From the NCBI GenBank assembly GCA_024692685.1, contig JAILMJ010000041.1, positions 53,513 through 117,512 of the forward strand: a stretch of DNA of 64,000 nucleotides, read 5' to 3'. The position numbers and the translations under genes were made by a program. The DNA comes from Clostridia bacterium. GTDB lineage: Bacteria; Bacillota; Clostridia; Oscillospirales; Acutalibacteraceae. The stretch's first letter is position 1. Each line of letters begins with the position of its first letter. Below the pieces are notes generated by a model. The model had not been told where the DNA came from and did no database searches. It was given only the letters and a program-made list of their open reading frames with translations. Positions 9,023-17,092 of the stretch are shown here, one piece after another.

Positions 9023-10002
9023 TAAACGGTGAAAAACTGACTGTAAGTGCCTCCCCCCATTTCAGGGCAAAATCGTCAACACGCAAAATAATGCTCGATG
9101 TCATCATTGCTCTGGTTCCAGCTCTTATAGCAAGCACGGTTATTTTCGGTCTCCGAGCACTTATGATTACCTGTGTTTCGGTCATAACCTGTGTTCTGTT
9201 TGAGTATGTTTTCAGAAAACTGTCAAAGAAGAGCACAACAATAGGCGATTTGAGCGCGGTGGTAACCGGTATCCTGCTTGCATTCAACCTGCCGTCAACC
9301 ATTCCCGTGTGGATGGTCATTCTCGGCGATATGTTTGCAATAATAATCGTCAAGCAGTTCTTCGGAGGAATAGGGCAGAATTTCGTCAATCCCGCAATAG
9401 CAGGCAGAATTTTTATGCTCCTTTCATTCTCGGGACGTATGTCATCGTGGTCGGAGCCTTGTTCCGGCTTTATGAACCTCGGCGGAGCAGATGCCATCAG
9501 CGGTGCAACTCCTCTTGTTGAAGAGAGTGAGAATCTGCCTTCTCTTATTGATATGCTTCTCGGTATCAGAGGCGGATGTCTTGGTGAAACCTGCATAATC
9601 GCACTTTTAATCGGCGGCATATATCTTCTTTTCCGCAAGGTTATAACTCCGGTTATTCCTCTTTCCTTCATATGCACTGTTGCTGTTGTAATGCTCATTA
9701 AAGGCCGCGGAGATTTTACTTTCGTTGCCTATCAGCTTATGAGCGGCGGACTCATTCTCGGCGCAATATTTATGGCAACAGATTACGCAACAAGTCCGAT
9801 AACATTTAAGGGAAAAATCATTTTCGGTATCGGGTGCGGACTTATCACATGTTTAATTCGCCTGTTCGGTTCTTTGCCCGAGGGTGTATCATATTCAATT
9901 ATCCTTATGAATATTCTTTCTCCTCTCATCGAGAGAGCAACAACACCCAAACCCTTCGGTACTGTTAAGGAAAAGAAAACGAAGGAGGCGGCAAAAGCAT
10001 GA
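9019..10002 (+). CDS. rnfD: Rnf complex subunit RnfD (flavinylated membrane protein)
   Basis: The track ORF starts at 8923 inside rnfC; the real start is ATG 9019 (MINGEKLTVSASPHFRA), 8-9 nt after GGAGGCGG and coupled to the rnfC stop. This gives 327 residues. About nine to ten membrane helices are visible. The covalent FMN site is the Thr in DAISGATPLVEE, the substrate motif of ApbE. RnfD is a core ion-translocating subunit related to NqrB. The C-terminal tail is Lys-rich (KEKKTKEAAKA). It overlaps rnfG by 4 bp. Confidence 0.96.
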   Translation: MINGEKLTVSASPHFRAKSSTRKIMLDVIIALVPALIASTVIFGLRALMITCVSVITCVLFEYVFRKLSKKSTTIGDLSAVVTGILLAFNLPSTIPVWMVILGDMFAIIIVKQFFGGIGQNFVNPAIAGRIFMLLSFSGRMSSWSEPCSGFMNLGGADAISGATPLVEESENLPSLIDMLLGIRGGCLGETCIIALLIGGIYLLFRKVITPVIPLSFICTVAVVMLIKGRGDFTFVAYQLMSGGLILGAIFMATDYATSPITFKGKIIFGIGCGLITCLIRLFGSLPEGVSYSIILMNILSPLIERATTPKPFGTVKEKKTKEAAKA

Positions 10003-10562
10003 GCAAGATAAAAACCTATGTTGTGCCTACAATCACACTGTTTCTGATTTGCCTTGTTTCCGCTTTTCTTCTCGGCCTTACCAACGAGGCAACCAAAGGA
10101 ACAATAGAAGCAAACGACCTCAGAGCAAAACAGGAAGCTCAGAAATCCGTTCTTCCCGAAGGCGTGGATTTCAGCGAAGAAGGCGAAAATGAATTCGGCT
10201 CCTATGCCGTGGCCAAGGATGCCGACGGCAAAACAGTCGGCTATGCCGTCACGGCCACGGGTAAAGGCGGTTACGGCGGAGATATCGACCTGATGGTCGG
10301 TATTGATAACGAAGGCGTTGTTCGGAATATAAGCTTTTTGAGCATTGAGGAAACACCGAGTATAGGTATGAAACTCAAATCAAATATGAATTTCCTTAAA
10401 CAGCTCTTCGGTCTAAGCGGTTCAGCTGCGCTTACAAAAAACGGCGGCACAGTGATTGCAGTCACAGGCGCAACCAAAACGTCAACCGGCATTACAAATG
10501 CAGTCGACAATGCTTTGCATTGCTACAGTATTATCAACGGGGAGGTGAAGAACGATGGCTGA
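9999..10562 (+). CDS. rnfG: Rnf complex subunit RnfG (FMN-binding)
   Basis: A 187-residue subunit with one N-terminal membrane helix (TLFLICLVSAFLLGLT) and an extracytoplasmic FMN-binding domain. The acceptor Thr is in VTGATKTSTGI near the C-terminus, matching the flavinylation motif used by ApbE in RnfG/NqrC. Electrons pass through this covalent FMN between the outer face and the membrane subunits. The start overlaps the rnfD stop; the end overlaps rnfE by 8 bp. Confidence 0.96.
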   Translation: MSKIKTYVVPTITLFLICLVSAFLLGLTNEATKGTIEANDLRAKQEAQKSVLPEGVDFSEEGENEFGSYAVAKDADGKTVGYAVTATGKGGYGGDIDLMVGIDNEGVVRNISFLSIEETPSIGMKLKSNMNFLKQLFGLSGSAALTKNGGTVIAVTGATKTSTGITNAVDNALHCYSIINGEVKNDG

Positions 10563-11313
10563 AAATAAAAAGTCACTCAGATATGAGTTCACAAAGGGTA
10601 TTATAAAAGAGAATCCGGTTCTCCGCCTCGTTCTCGGTACCTGTCCTACTCTTGCAACTTCTGTATCCGTTACCAACTCAATAGGAATGGGCATAGCGGC
10701 AACGATTGTTCTGATTTGCTCAAATATAGTTATTTCGGCGCTCAGGAAGGTTATCCCTTCAAAAATCAGAATCCCTGCTTATATAGTTGTTATCGCATCT
10801 TTTGTTACAATAGTTCAGATGCTTGTCAAGGCTTTTGTTCCGGCGCTGGATGATGCCCTCGGGGTATATCTTCCCCTGATAGTTGTTAATTGCATTATTC
10901 TTGGCAGAGCCGAAGCATTTGCAGGTAAGAATTCGGTTTTTGCCTCAGCTCTTGACGGTCTCGGAATGGGAATCGGCTTCACCTTCGCTCTGATTGTTAT
11001 GGCTACGGTAAGGGAAATTCTCGGTTCCGGTACCTTCCTTGACGGTATTGACAGTCTCACAAAACTTTTCGGTGTAACAAGCTTTACGGGTTTCCATATT
11101 TTCTCACAGCCCATTGGCCTTATGACTATGGCTCCCGGCGGCTTCCTCGTGTTCGGTCTGGTTATGGCTCTTGCAAACAAGGTGGCTGAGGGTAAGGGAA
11201 AGCCCAAAGCGGAGCTTAAAGGCTGCGCAGCCTGTCCCATGGCTCACTCCTGCGCTCTCATCGACACCGATGCCTCCTGTGATAACAGCGGAAGGGAGAG
11301 TGAAACTGAATGA
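10555..11313 (+). CDS. rnfE: Rnf complex subunit RnfE
   Basis: A 252-residue integral membrane subunit with six or so helices (ATSVSVTNSIGMGIAATIVL), homologous to RnfA and NqrD. With RnfA it forms the membrane pair that holds an intramembrane iron-sulfur centre in characterised complexes. The C-terminus carries an extension with CAACPMAHSC and a further Cys in DASCD, more cysteines than the transport core needs; similar tails occur in other clostridial RnfE as far as I recall. Coupled on both sides (8-bp and 4-bp overlaps). Confidence 0.96.
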   Translation: MAENKKSLRYEFTKGIIKENPVLRLVLGTCPTLATSVSVTNSIGMGIAATIVLICSNIVISALRKVIPSKIRIPAYIVVIASFVTIVQMLVKAFVPALDDALGVYLPLIVVNCIILGRAEAFAGKNSVFASALDGLGMGIGFTFALIVMATVREILGSGTFLDGIDSLTKLFGVTSFTGFHIFSQPIGLMTMAPGGFLVFGLVMALANKVAEGKGKPKAELKGCAACPMAHSCALIDTDASCDNSGRESETE

Positions 11314-11888
11314 TTGCTATTTTCCTTACTGCGATTCTCACTGAGAACTTCATTCTGTGTCAGTTCCTCGGTATATGTCCTTTCCTCGGAGTTTCCAAGA
11401 AACTCAACACGGCTGTCGGTATGAGCGTTGCGGTTATATTTGTTATGGCTCTTGCAACCGCGGTAACATATCCGATAAATCAGGTGCTTGTAAAGAAGGA
11501 CCTGGAATATCTTCAGACTATAGTTTTCATTCTGGTTATCGCCGCGCTTGTTCAGTTTGTTGAGATAGTACTTAAAAAGTTTATTCCCTCTCTTTACAAA
11601 GCCCTCGGTATTTATCTGCCTCTTATCACTACCAACTGTGCAGTGCTCGGCGTTGTTCTTCTTAACATTGATAAAGAATTCAATTTCCTTCAGTCAATGG
11701 TTAACTCAATCGGCGGCGGTGTCGGCTTTATGGTAGCTATGATAATGTTTGCGGGAGTACGCGAAAGACTTGAAAGCTGCGATATTCCCAAGATCCTCAA
11801 AGGACTTCCGTCCACGCTTATCGCGGCTTCTCTCGTTTCCCTGTCTTTCCAGGGATTCTCAGGCGTGGTTGACGGAATATTCGGTTAA
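11310..11888 (+). CDS. rnfA: Rnf complex subunit RnfA
   Basis: A 192-residue hydrophobic subunit with six membrane helices. Diagnostic segments are LTENFILCQFLGICPFLGVS with its conserved Cys pair and LPLITTNCAVLGV. It pairs with RnfE in the membrane core. Its ATG overlaps the rnfE stop. Length is exactly in the family range. Confidence 0.97.
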   Translation: MIAIFLTAILTENFILCQFLGICPFLGVSKKLNTAVGMSVAVIFVMALATAVTYPINQVLVKKDLEYLQTIVFILVIAALVQFVEIVLKKFIPSLYKALGIYLPLITTNCAVLGVVLLNIDKEFNFLQSMVNSIGGGVGFMVAMIMFAGVRERLESCDIPKILKGLPSTLIAASLVSLSFQGFSGVVDGIFG

Positions 11889-11899
11889 GAAAGGCGGTA

Positions 11900-12718
11900 A
11901 TGAATATGGATATTAAACTCATTATCATTGCCGTGGCCATTGTTTCGGTTATCGGAGCGATTGCCGCTTTGATTCTTTCAGTGGCATCAAAAATCTTTGC
12001 TGTTCCCGTTGATGAAAAAGCGGAAGCGATCAGGGAATGTCTTCCCGGTGCCAACTGCGGTGCCTGCGGCTTTTCGGGCTGTGACGGTTATGCGGCTGCG
12101 CTTTCAAAAGGCGAAACAGATAACACAGCTTTGTGTAATCCCGGAGGCAATGAAGCAGCAAAGGCAATAAGTGAAATCCTCGGAGTTGAAGCAAGCACAG
12201 TCAAACCTATGGCCGCAGTTGTTATGTGCAGGGGCCATAACGGAAATTCCGTTCAGAAGCTCAATTATCAGGGCGTTATGAGTTGTCGCCTTGCAAGCCA
12301 GGTTTACGGCGGACCAAAGGAATGTATTTACGGCTGTATCGGTTACGGCGACTGTATGAAGGCCTGCGAATACGGAGCAATTCAGATTTGCGACGGCATT
12401 GCGAGAATCAATCCGCATATATGCAGAGCATGTAAAAAATGTGTCAAGACCTGCCCGAAAGGCCTTATAGAAATGCTTCCCCTTGAGGAGACTCAGGCAG
12501 CGGTTCTATGTAAGAACCACGATAAAGGAGCCCAGACCCGTAAGGAATGCTCAGCAGGTTGTATCGGCTGTATGAAGTGTGTTAAGTCCTGTGAGCAGGG
12601 AGCAATCACAATTGACAGATTCTGCGCCAAAGTTGATTACGATAAATGTATCGGCTGCGGTAAATGTCATGAGGAGTGTCCTGTCGGGGCGATTGACATC
12701 ATCAGTCTTATCGGCTGA
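11900..12718 (+). CDS. rnfB: Rnf complex subunit RnfB (polyferredoxin)
   Basis: A 272-residue subunit with an N-terminal membrane helix, then a four-Cys cluster domain (CLPGANCGACGFSGCDGYA) and a ferredoxin-like array. Cluster motifs run CIYGCIGYGDCMKACEYGA, CRACKKCVKTCPKG, CIGCMKCVKSCEQG and CIGCGKCHEECPVG. RnfB accepts electrons from reduced ferredoxin. Two ATGs lie 6 bp apart; AAGGCGGT is better spaced for the second (11906). It is the last gene of the operon and is followed by a hairpin. Confidence 0.96.
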   Translation: MNMDIKLIIIAVAIVSVIGAIAALILSVASKIFAVPVDEKAEAIRECLPGANCGACGFSGCDGYAAALSKGETDNTALCNPGGNEAAKAISEILGVEASTVKPMAAVVMCRGHNGNSVQKLNYQGVMSCRLASQVYGGPKECIYGCIGYGDCMKACEYGAIQICDGIARINPHICRACKKCVKTCPKGLIEMLPLEETQAAVLCKNHDKGAQTRKECSAGCIGCMKCVKSCEQGAITIDRFCAKVDYDKCIGCGKCHEECPVGAIDIISLIG

Positions 12719-12736
12719 CAGAACAAGTAAAAAAAG

Positions 12737-12764
12737 AGCGCAGTCATCATTCGATGGCTGCGCT
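12737..12764. terminator. Bidirectional terminator between rnfB and the NhaC-family gene
   Basis: A 12-bp stem AGCGCAGTCATC / GATGGCTGCGCT with one wobble. A run of six A precedes it, which gives a U-tract on the minus strand, so it ends the convergent transporter gene at least as well as rnfB. Confidence 0.8.
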
Positions 12765-12779
12765 TTAAGTTATCCTGTT

Positions 12780-14660
12780 TTATGCCTTCTTAGCCGCAAC
12801 TCCTCTGATAATGAAGAGTGTGGCAACCATAAGTACTATTCCGATGGGAAGAGCAATTATGGATATTGAAGTGGAATTGCCCAGAACACCGGCAATGATA
12901 TATGTAACAAATGAAACTGCGGCAACGGTCAGTGCGTAAGGCAACTGAGTCGATACGTGATTGATATGGTCACACTGTGCTCCTGCCGAAGACATAATGG
13001 TTGTATCCGAAATGGGGGAGCAATGGTCGCCGCAAACAGCGCCCGCCATACAAGCGGAGATGGAAATGATTGTGAGCGGATTGCTTGCGGAGAAAACACT
13101 GAGAACGATAGGAATAAGAATTCCGAATGTACCCCATGAAGTGCCCGTTGCAAACGAAAGGCCGACCGCTATCGCGAAGATGATTGCGGGAAGGAACATC
13201 TGGAATGAACCGGCGCTGCCTTCAACAAGCCTTGAAATGAATATCTTTGCGCCCAGAGAATCGGTCATGGTTTTAAGCGTCCATGCACAGGCAAGGATAA
13301 GAATTGCGGGTACCATGGCTTTGAAGCCGTCGGGAAGAGATTCCATGATTTCCTTGAACGAGATAACTCTTCTTATGAGATAGTAAATGATTGCTATAAC
13401 AAATGTTACGGCTGAACCGAGCGCAAGTCCGACAGAAGCGTCGGAGTCGGAGAATGAGGAGATAAATCCGTTTCCGTCAAAGAAACCGCCGGAATAAATC
13501 ATACCGATAACACAGCTTATGATAAGAATGACAACCGGGAATATAAGATCGATTACTTTGCCTTTTTCGTTGACGTTCATATCTTCAACAGCCTTGATTG
13601 TTCCGCCTGAGAAGATGTCGCCGTTTTCAACAGCATTTTGTTCGTGTTTTTTCATCGGGCCGTAATCGAATTTGCAAACTGCGAGAATAATCATCATAAC
13701 GATGGTAAACAGAGCATAGAAGTTATAGGGAATAGCACGGATAAACAGGCTGATACCGTTCTCGGCGCCTGCGCTTCTGGCGAATCCGGCAACTGCTGCC
13801 GCCCATGAAGAAATGGGAGCTATGATACAAACCGGAGCTGCGGTCGCATCAATAAGATAGGAGAGCTTTGCCCTGGAAATCTTCTTGCTGTCCGTAACGG
13901 GTCTCATAACCGAGCCCACGGTCAGACAGTTGAAATAGTCATCAACAAAGATAAGAACGCCGAGCGCAATGGTAGCAAGCTGAGCTCCGGTTCTGCTCTT
14001 TATGTGGGCTGTTGCCCAGCGGCCGAAAGCAGCTGAACCGCCCGCTTTATTCATCATTGCAACAAGTGCTCCGAGGATGACGAGGAACAGCAGTATACCA
14101 ACATTATAGGAGTCGGCAATATTAGCGACAAAACCGTCCTGAATAATATGATTGAGTGTTGTTTCAAAATTACCGCCGGCATAAATAACACCGCCGACAA
14201 TGATACCGATAATGAGCGAAGAATAAACCTCTTTGGTGATAAGAGCAAGAATGATTGCGATTATTGCGGGTAAAAGAGCAGCGACGGTGGCGTAACTCTT
14301 TGTACTTTCGCGGACTTTTGCAATAGCCTTATCGATGTGATTGCTGAAAGCGGGGTCGCCTTCAAGGTTATCGGCATATCCGTCAACATATTCCTGTGCC
14401 GATTCACCGTCGTTCAGGTCGTATTCAACAGCATCTTCGCCTTCACCGAGCGTGAAGATATCTGAGGCGACGGCATCGGGAGCCGGAGCAATCAGCACGT
14501 CGTTGCCCTCTTCGGGAGCCGCGGCGATAAGAACCTCGGCTTCTGCCTCAGCTGCGGGATCTGTTGCTGTCTCAACATCCGCAAATGCTGTTGTTGTAAA
14601 GAGTGCTGCCGCAAGCATCAATACGAGAGCGAGAGCGAGCAGCTTTCTTTTTCCTTTCAT
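12780..14660 (-). CDS. NhaC-family transporter, predicted lysine importer
   Basis: A 626-residue membrane protein. The core (about residue 120 onward) has 11-12 helices and NhaC-family features such as FVDDYFNCLTVGSVMRPV, IDATAAPVCIIAPISSWAA, FATGTSWGTFGI and GDHCSPISDTTIMSS. By family name it would be a Na+/H+ antiporter, but a lysine riboswitch sits in its leader, and NhaC-superfamily proteins under L-box control have been proposed as lysine transporters (called LysW in comparative work). A cleavable-looking signal (LALALVLMLAAALFTTTAFA) and an acidic, Ala-rich stretch of about 90 residues precede the core, unusual for NhaC proteins of 450-530 residues. GGAGGG lies 6 nt before the ATG. Confidence 0.88.
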   Translation of the reverse strand: MKGKRKLLALALVLMLAAALFTTTAFADVETATDPAAEAEAEVLIAAAPEEGNDVLIAPAPDAVASDIFTLGEGEDAVEYDLNDGESAQEYVDGYADNLEGDPAFSNHIDKAIAKVRESTKSYATVAALLPAIIAIILALITKEVYSSLIIGIIVGGVIYAGGNFETTLNHIIQDGFVANIADSYNVGILLFLVILGALVAMMNKAGGSAAFGRWATAHIKSRTGAQLATIALGVLIFVDDYFNCLTVGSVMRPVTDSKKISRAKLSYLIDATAAPVCIIAPISSWAAAVAGFARSAGAENGISLFIRAIPYNFYALFTIVMMIILAVCKFDYGPMKKHEQNAVENGDIFSGGTIKAVEDMNVNEKGKVIDLIFPVVILIISCVIGMIYSGGFFDGNGFISSFSDSDASVGLALGSAVTFVIAIIYYLIRRVISFKEIMESLPDGFKAMVPAILILACAWTLKTMTDSLGAKIFISRLVEGSAGSFQMFLPAIIFAIAVGLSFATGTSWGTFGILIPIVLSVFSASNPLTIISISACMAGAVCGDHCSPISDTTIMSSAGAQCDHINHVSTQLPYALTVAAVSFVTYIIAGVLGNSTSISIIALPIGIVLMVATLFIIRGVAAKKA

Positions 14661-14689
14661 GGAAATCCCTCCGATAATAATAAAAATAG

Positions 14690-14713
14690 CTCCGATAACA
14701 CACGGTTACGGAG
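14690..14713 (-). terminator. Expression-platform hairpin of the lysine riboswitch
   Basis: On the minus strand CTCCGTAAC pairs with GTTATCGGAG (one bulge), followed by CTATTTTTATTATT. It can act as a rho-independent terminator when lysine is bound. The 3' arm sequence TTATCGGAG recurs just downstream, where it contains the ribosome binding site, so the same CTCCG arm could instead block translation. Which mechanism operates cannot be decided by eye. Confidence 0.6.
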
Positions 14714-14730
14714 AAAAGGAAACAGCTTAT

Positions 14731-14897
14731 CCGCAGATAGCACTCCACAAACCGTGACAGTCCGTTACATATTCTGCAACGGCCCAATATTTTACCTCGG
14801 GCGCGGTAAAATATTTCGGCAAAAACTCCTTTCGGTCTCTCATATCTGCCCTTTTTACCGGAGACTTACTTATAGTTTTTGCACCTCTATCTTTGCG
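14731..14897 (-). promoter_or_regulatory. Lysine riboswitch (L-box) aptamer
   Basis: Reading the minus strand, the conserved L-box elements occur in order: AGATAGAGGTGC with downstream AGTAAG, GAAAGGAG, TGCCGAA, two complementary arms ATATTTTACC / GGTAAAATAT, then GGGCCGTTGCAG, GTAACGGACTGTCA and TGGAGTGCTATCT. The closing P1 helix pairs CGC..AGATAG with CTATCTGCG. This matches the lysC leader of Bacillus subtilis block by block. The aptamer begins about 7 nt after a near-consensus promoter and precedes only the NhaC-family gene. Lysine binding should repress the transporter. Confidence 0.93.
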
Positions 14898-14903
14898 TTT
14901 ATG

Positions 14904-14932
14904 ACAATATCACAATTTTTCTGTTTTGTCAA
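14904..14932 (-). promoter_or_regulatory. Sigma-A promoter of the lysine-riboswitch transcript
   Basis: Minus strand TTGACA, 17 bp, TATTGT. The predicted transcript start falls at the first bases of the P1 helix. Confidence 0.8.
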
Positions 14933-14947
14933 GATTACGCAAACTGT

Positions 14948-14969
14948 ACAGTTAATATAATTATACTGT
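14948..14969. repeat. Inverted repeat, possible operator between divergent genes
   Basis: ACAGT and ACTGT arms flank a 12-bp AT-rich centre (TAATATAATTAT), lying between the riboswitch promoter and the GH3 gene. It could bind a dimeric regulator of the GH3-xylB operon, but in AT-rich DNA this may be chance. Confidence 0.3.
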
Positions 14970-15046
14970 TATTATTTTTTATGATTTACTTTATTTTTTT
15001 AATTTTATATGCTATAGTTAAACAGAATAATGAGAGGGGTGTCTTG

Positions 15047-17092
15047 GTGAATAAAGAAAACAGAATGGAATTTGACAGGCAGGCGAGAGAACTTGTGTCC
15101 CGCCTGACTCTTGAGGAAAAAATAGCCCTTATGGGAGGAAATACTCCCATACCTAAAATCCTCATCGATTTCATGGTAGGTCACGGCTATAATTATATAC
15201 CATGGACTGCCGGCGGGAACAAAAAAGAGGGCATTCCCCCTATGGCATTCTGCGATGGCCCGAGGGGAGTGGTTCCCGGTACAAATACTTGCTTCCCCTG
15301 TTCAATGGCCAGAGGAGCTTCGTTTGATACCGACCTTGAAACAAGAGTTGGTGAAGCCATAGGCAAAGAAGTAAGGGCGGTAGGCGGCAATCTTTATGCC
15401 GGTGTATGCATAAATCTGCCTTATAATGCCGGCTGGGGAAGAAGCCAGGAAACCTACGGTGAGGAGTCATATCATCTGGGAGAAATGGGCTCTGCTCTTG
15501 TCAAAGGTGTTCAAAAGCATAATGTAATTGCCTGCATAAAGCATTTCGCTTTCAATTCAATGGAAAACTCGCGCTTTAAGGTTAGTGTAACTGCCGATAA
15601 GCGTACGGAGAGAGAAGTTTTCTTCCCTCATTTCAAGAAGTGTATAGATGCAGGCGCCGGTTCGGTAATGAGTGCTTACAATAAATATGAAGGCGTGCAC
15701 TGCGGTCACAGTGATTATCTGCTCAACCGTGTCCTCAAAAATGAATGGGGCTTTGACGGATTTGTGATGAGTGATTTCTTCTTCGGACTCAAAAGTACAA
15801 AAGGCGGTCTCAACGGCGGCCTGGATATCGAAATGCCGCTGACGATGAGATACAATAAATTTCTCGTAAAGCACGCGATTAAGTCAGGTAAGGTTGATGA
15901 ATCGATTATTGACGAGTCCGCTGTCAGAATAGTCAGAACTCTTCTTGCTTATTCGCTTGCAGAAGACCCGCAGACTTATCCCGATTCCCTCTGTGCCTGT
16001 GATGAACACCTTGCGCTTTCAAAAGAGGTGGCAGATAAATCCCTGACTCTTCTTAAAAACTCAGGTGTTTTGCCTTTCAGCAGAAATTGCTCTAAAATCG
16101 CTGTTATCGGTGACCTTGCAAAATTAGGCAATACCGGTGATCATGGTTCAAGTTATATCAAGAGAGGCAAAGAGGATAATATCTTTGATGCCCTGACAGA
16201 AAAATTCGGCGACAGAGTATTCTTTGTGCCTACAAAGAATGTCGGAGACAATATATCGGAAATCGCAGACGCGGATGCTGTTGTGACTGTTGTGGGCTAT
16301 ACATACAAGGACGAAGGAGAATATGTTACAACCGGCGCGCGATACGGCGGAGACAGAAAAGACGGCCTCGGCCTTCATGCGGAAGATATCCGTATGATTA
16401 AAGATATTAATATTATTAACAAAAACAACTGCGTGGTTGTTATTGCCGGTAATGCCGTAACAATGGAGGAGTGGTATAAAAAGACTCCCGCAATCCTTTT
16501 TGCTTATTATGCCGGAGCCTTTGCCGGCCATTCGATAGCAGATACACTTTTCGGCGAGAATACTCCTTCGGGTAAACTGCCGTTTGCAATTCCTCAGAAT
16601 GAGGGCGATCTTGCTGCTGTTGACTGGAAAGCAAAGGAGCAGCATTATGATTATTACTGCGGATATATGAAACTTGAAAAAGAAAATCTGCCCGTCAGAT
16701 TTCCTTACGGTTTCGGTTTGTCCTATACGGAATTCAAAGTCGATAACATTTACCTGAAGTATCTCAGCTCTGAGACCGCCGTTTTCTCAGTTGATGTCGA
16801 GAATTCCGGAACTTTATACGGCGGCGAGGTTATTCAGTGTTATGTCGGATTTAAGAATTCGGCAGTTGACCGCCCCGTAAAGGTGCTGAGAGCGTTCAAC
16901 AAGGTGTATCTCATACCCGGCGAAAAGAAAAGCGTAGAATTGAGAATCAAAAAGTCGGATCTGGCATATTATGACCGGGAGAAAGCCGATTATGTAAAAG
17001 AAGACATAACCTATATTGCTTATATCGGAACGAGTTCAAGGCCGGAGGATCTGACAGCCGGAGAGTTTGAATTCAGAAAGGCAGAGTTATGA
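15047..17092 (+). CDS. Glycoside hydrolase family 3 (beta-glucosidase/xylosidase)
   Basis: The track ORF runs from 14879 through AT-rich leader. The preferred start is GTG 15047 (VNKENRMEFDRQ), 7 nt after GAGAGGGG, giving 681 residues; TTG 15044 and ATG 15065 are alternatives. GH3 landmarks are VIACIKHFAFNSMENSR and the nucleophile Asp in GFDGFVMSDFFFG, followed by the second alpha/beta domain (NSGVLPFSRNCSKIAVIGD) and a fibronectin-III-like C-terminus (RFPYGFGLSYTEF). No signal peptide, so it acts on imported glycosides. Coupled by ATGA to the xylulokinase gene, which suggests a beta-xyloside substrate by inference. A weak promoter (TTTATT-17-TATAGT) precedes it. Confidence 0.92.
   Translation: MNKENRMEFDRQARELVSRLTLEEKIALMGGNTPIPKILIDFMVGHGYNYIPWTAGGNKKEGIPPMAFCDGPRGVVPGTNTCFPCSMARGASFDTDLETRVGEAIGKEVRAVGGNLYAGVCINLPYNAGWGRSQETYGEESYHLGEMGSALVKGVQKHNVIACIKHFAFNSMENSRFKVSVTADKRTEREVFFPHFKKCIDAGAGSVMSAYNKYEGVHCGHSDYLLNRVLKNEWGFDGFVMSDFFFGLKSTKGGLNGGLDIEMPLTMRYNKFLVKHAIKSGKVDESIIDESAVRIVRTLLAYSLAEDPQTYPDSLCACDEHLALSKEVADKSLTLLKNSGVLPFSRNCSKIAVIGDLAKLGNTGDHGSSYIKRGKEDNIFDALTEKFGDRVFFVPTKNVGDNISEIADADAVVTVVGYTYKDEGEYVTTGARYGGDRKDGLGLHAEDIRMIKDINIINKNNCVVVIAGNAVTMEEWYKKTPAILFAYYAGAFAGHSIADTLFGENTPSGKLPFAIPQNEGDLAAVDWKAKEQHYDYYCGYMKLEKENLPVRFPYGFGLSYTEFKVDNIYLKYLSSETAVFSVDVENSGTLYGGEVIQCYVGFKNSAVDRPVKVLRAFNKVYLIPGEKKSVELRIKKSDLAYYDREKADYVKEDITYIAYIGTSSRPEDLTAGEFEFRKAEL

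Noticed and set aside
8859-9698. 279-residue minus-strand ORF
   Set aside because: Antisense to rnfC/rnfD, basic and Ser/Ile-rich with no motif; a shadow.
12780-14660. Calling the NhaC-family gene a sodium/proton antiporter partnered with Rnf
   Set aside because: It is convergent with rnfB, separated by a terminator, and controlled by a lysine riboswitch, so the lysine-transport reading is better supported.
14879-15046. N-terminal 56-residue extension of the GH3 ORF
   Set aside because: The extension covers the AT-rich leader and likely promoter, and a GTG with GAGAGGGG at proper spacing starts just before the conserved region.
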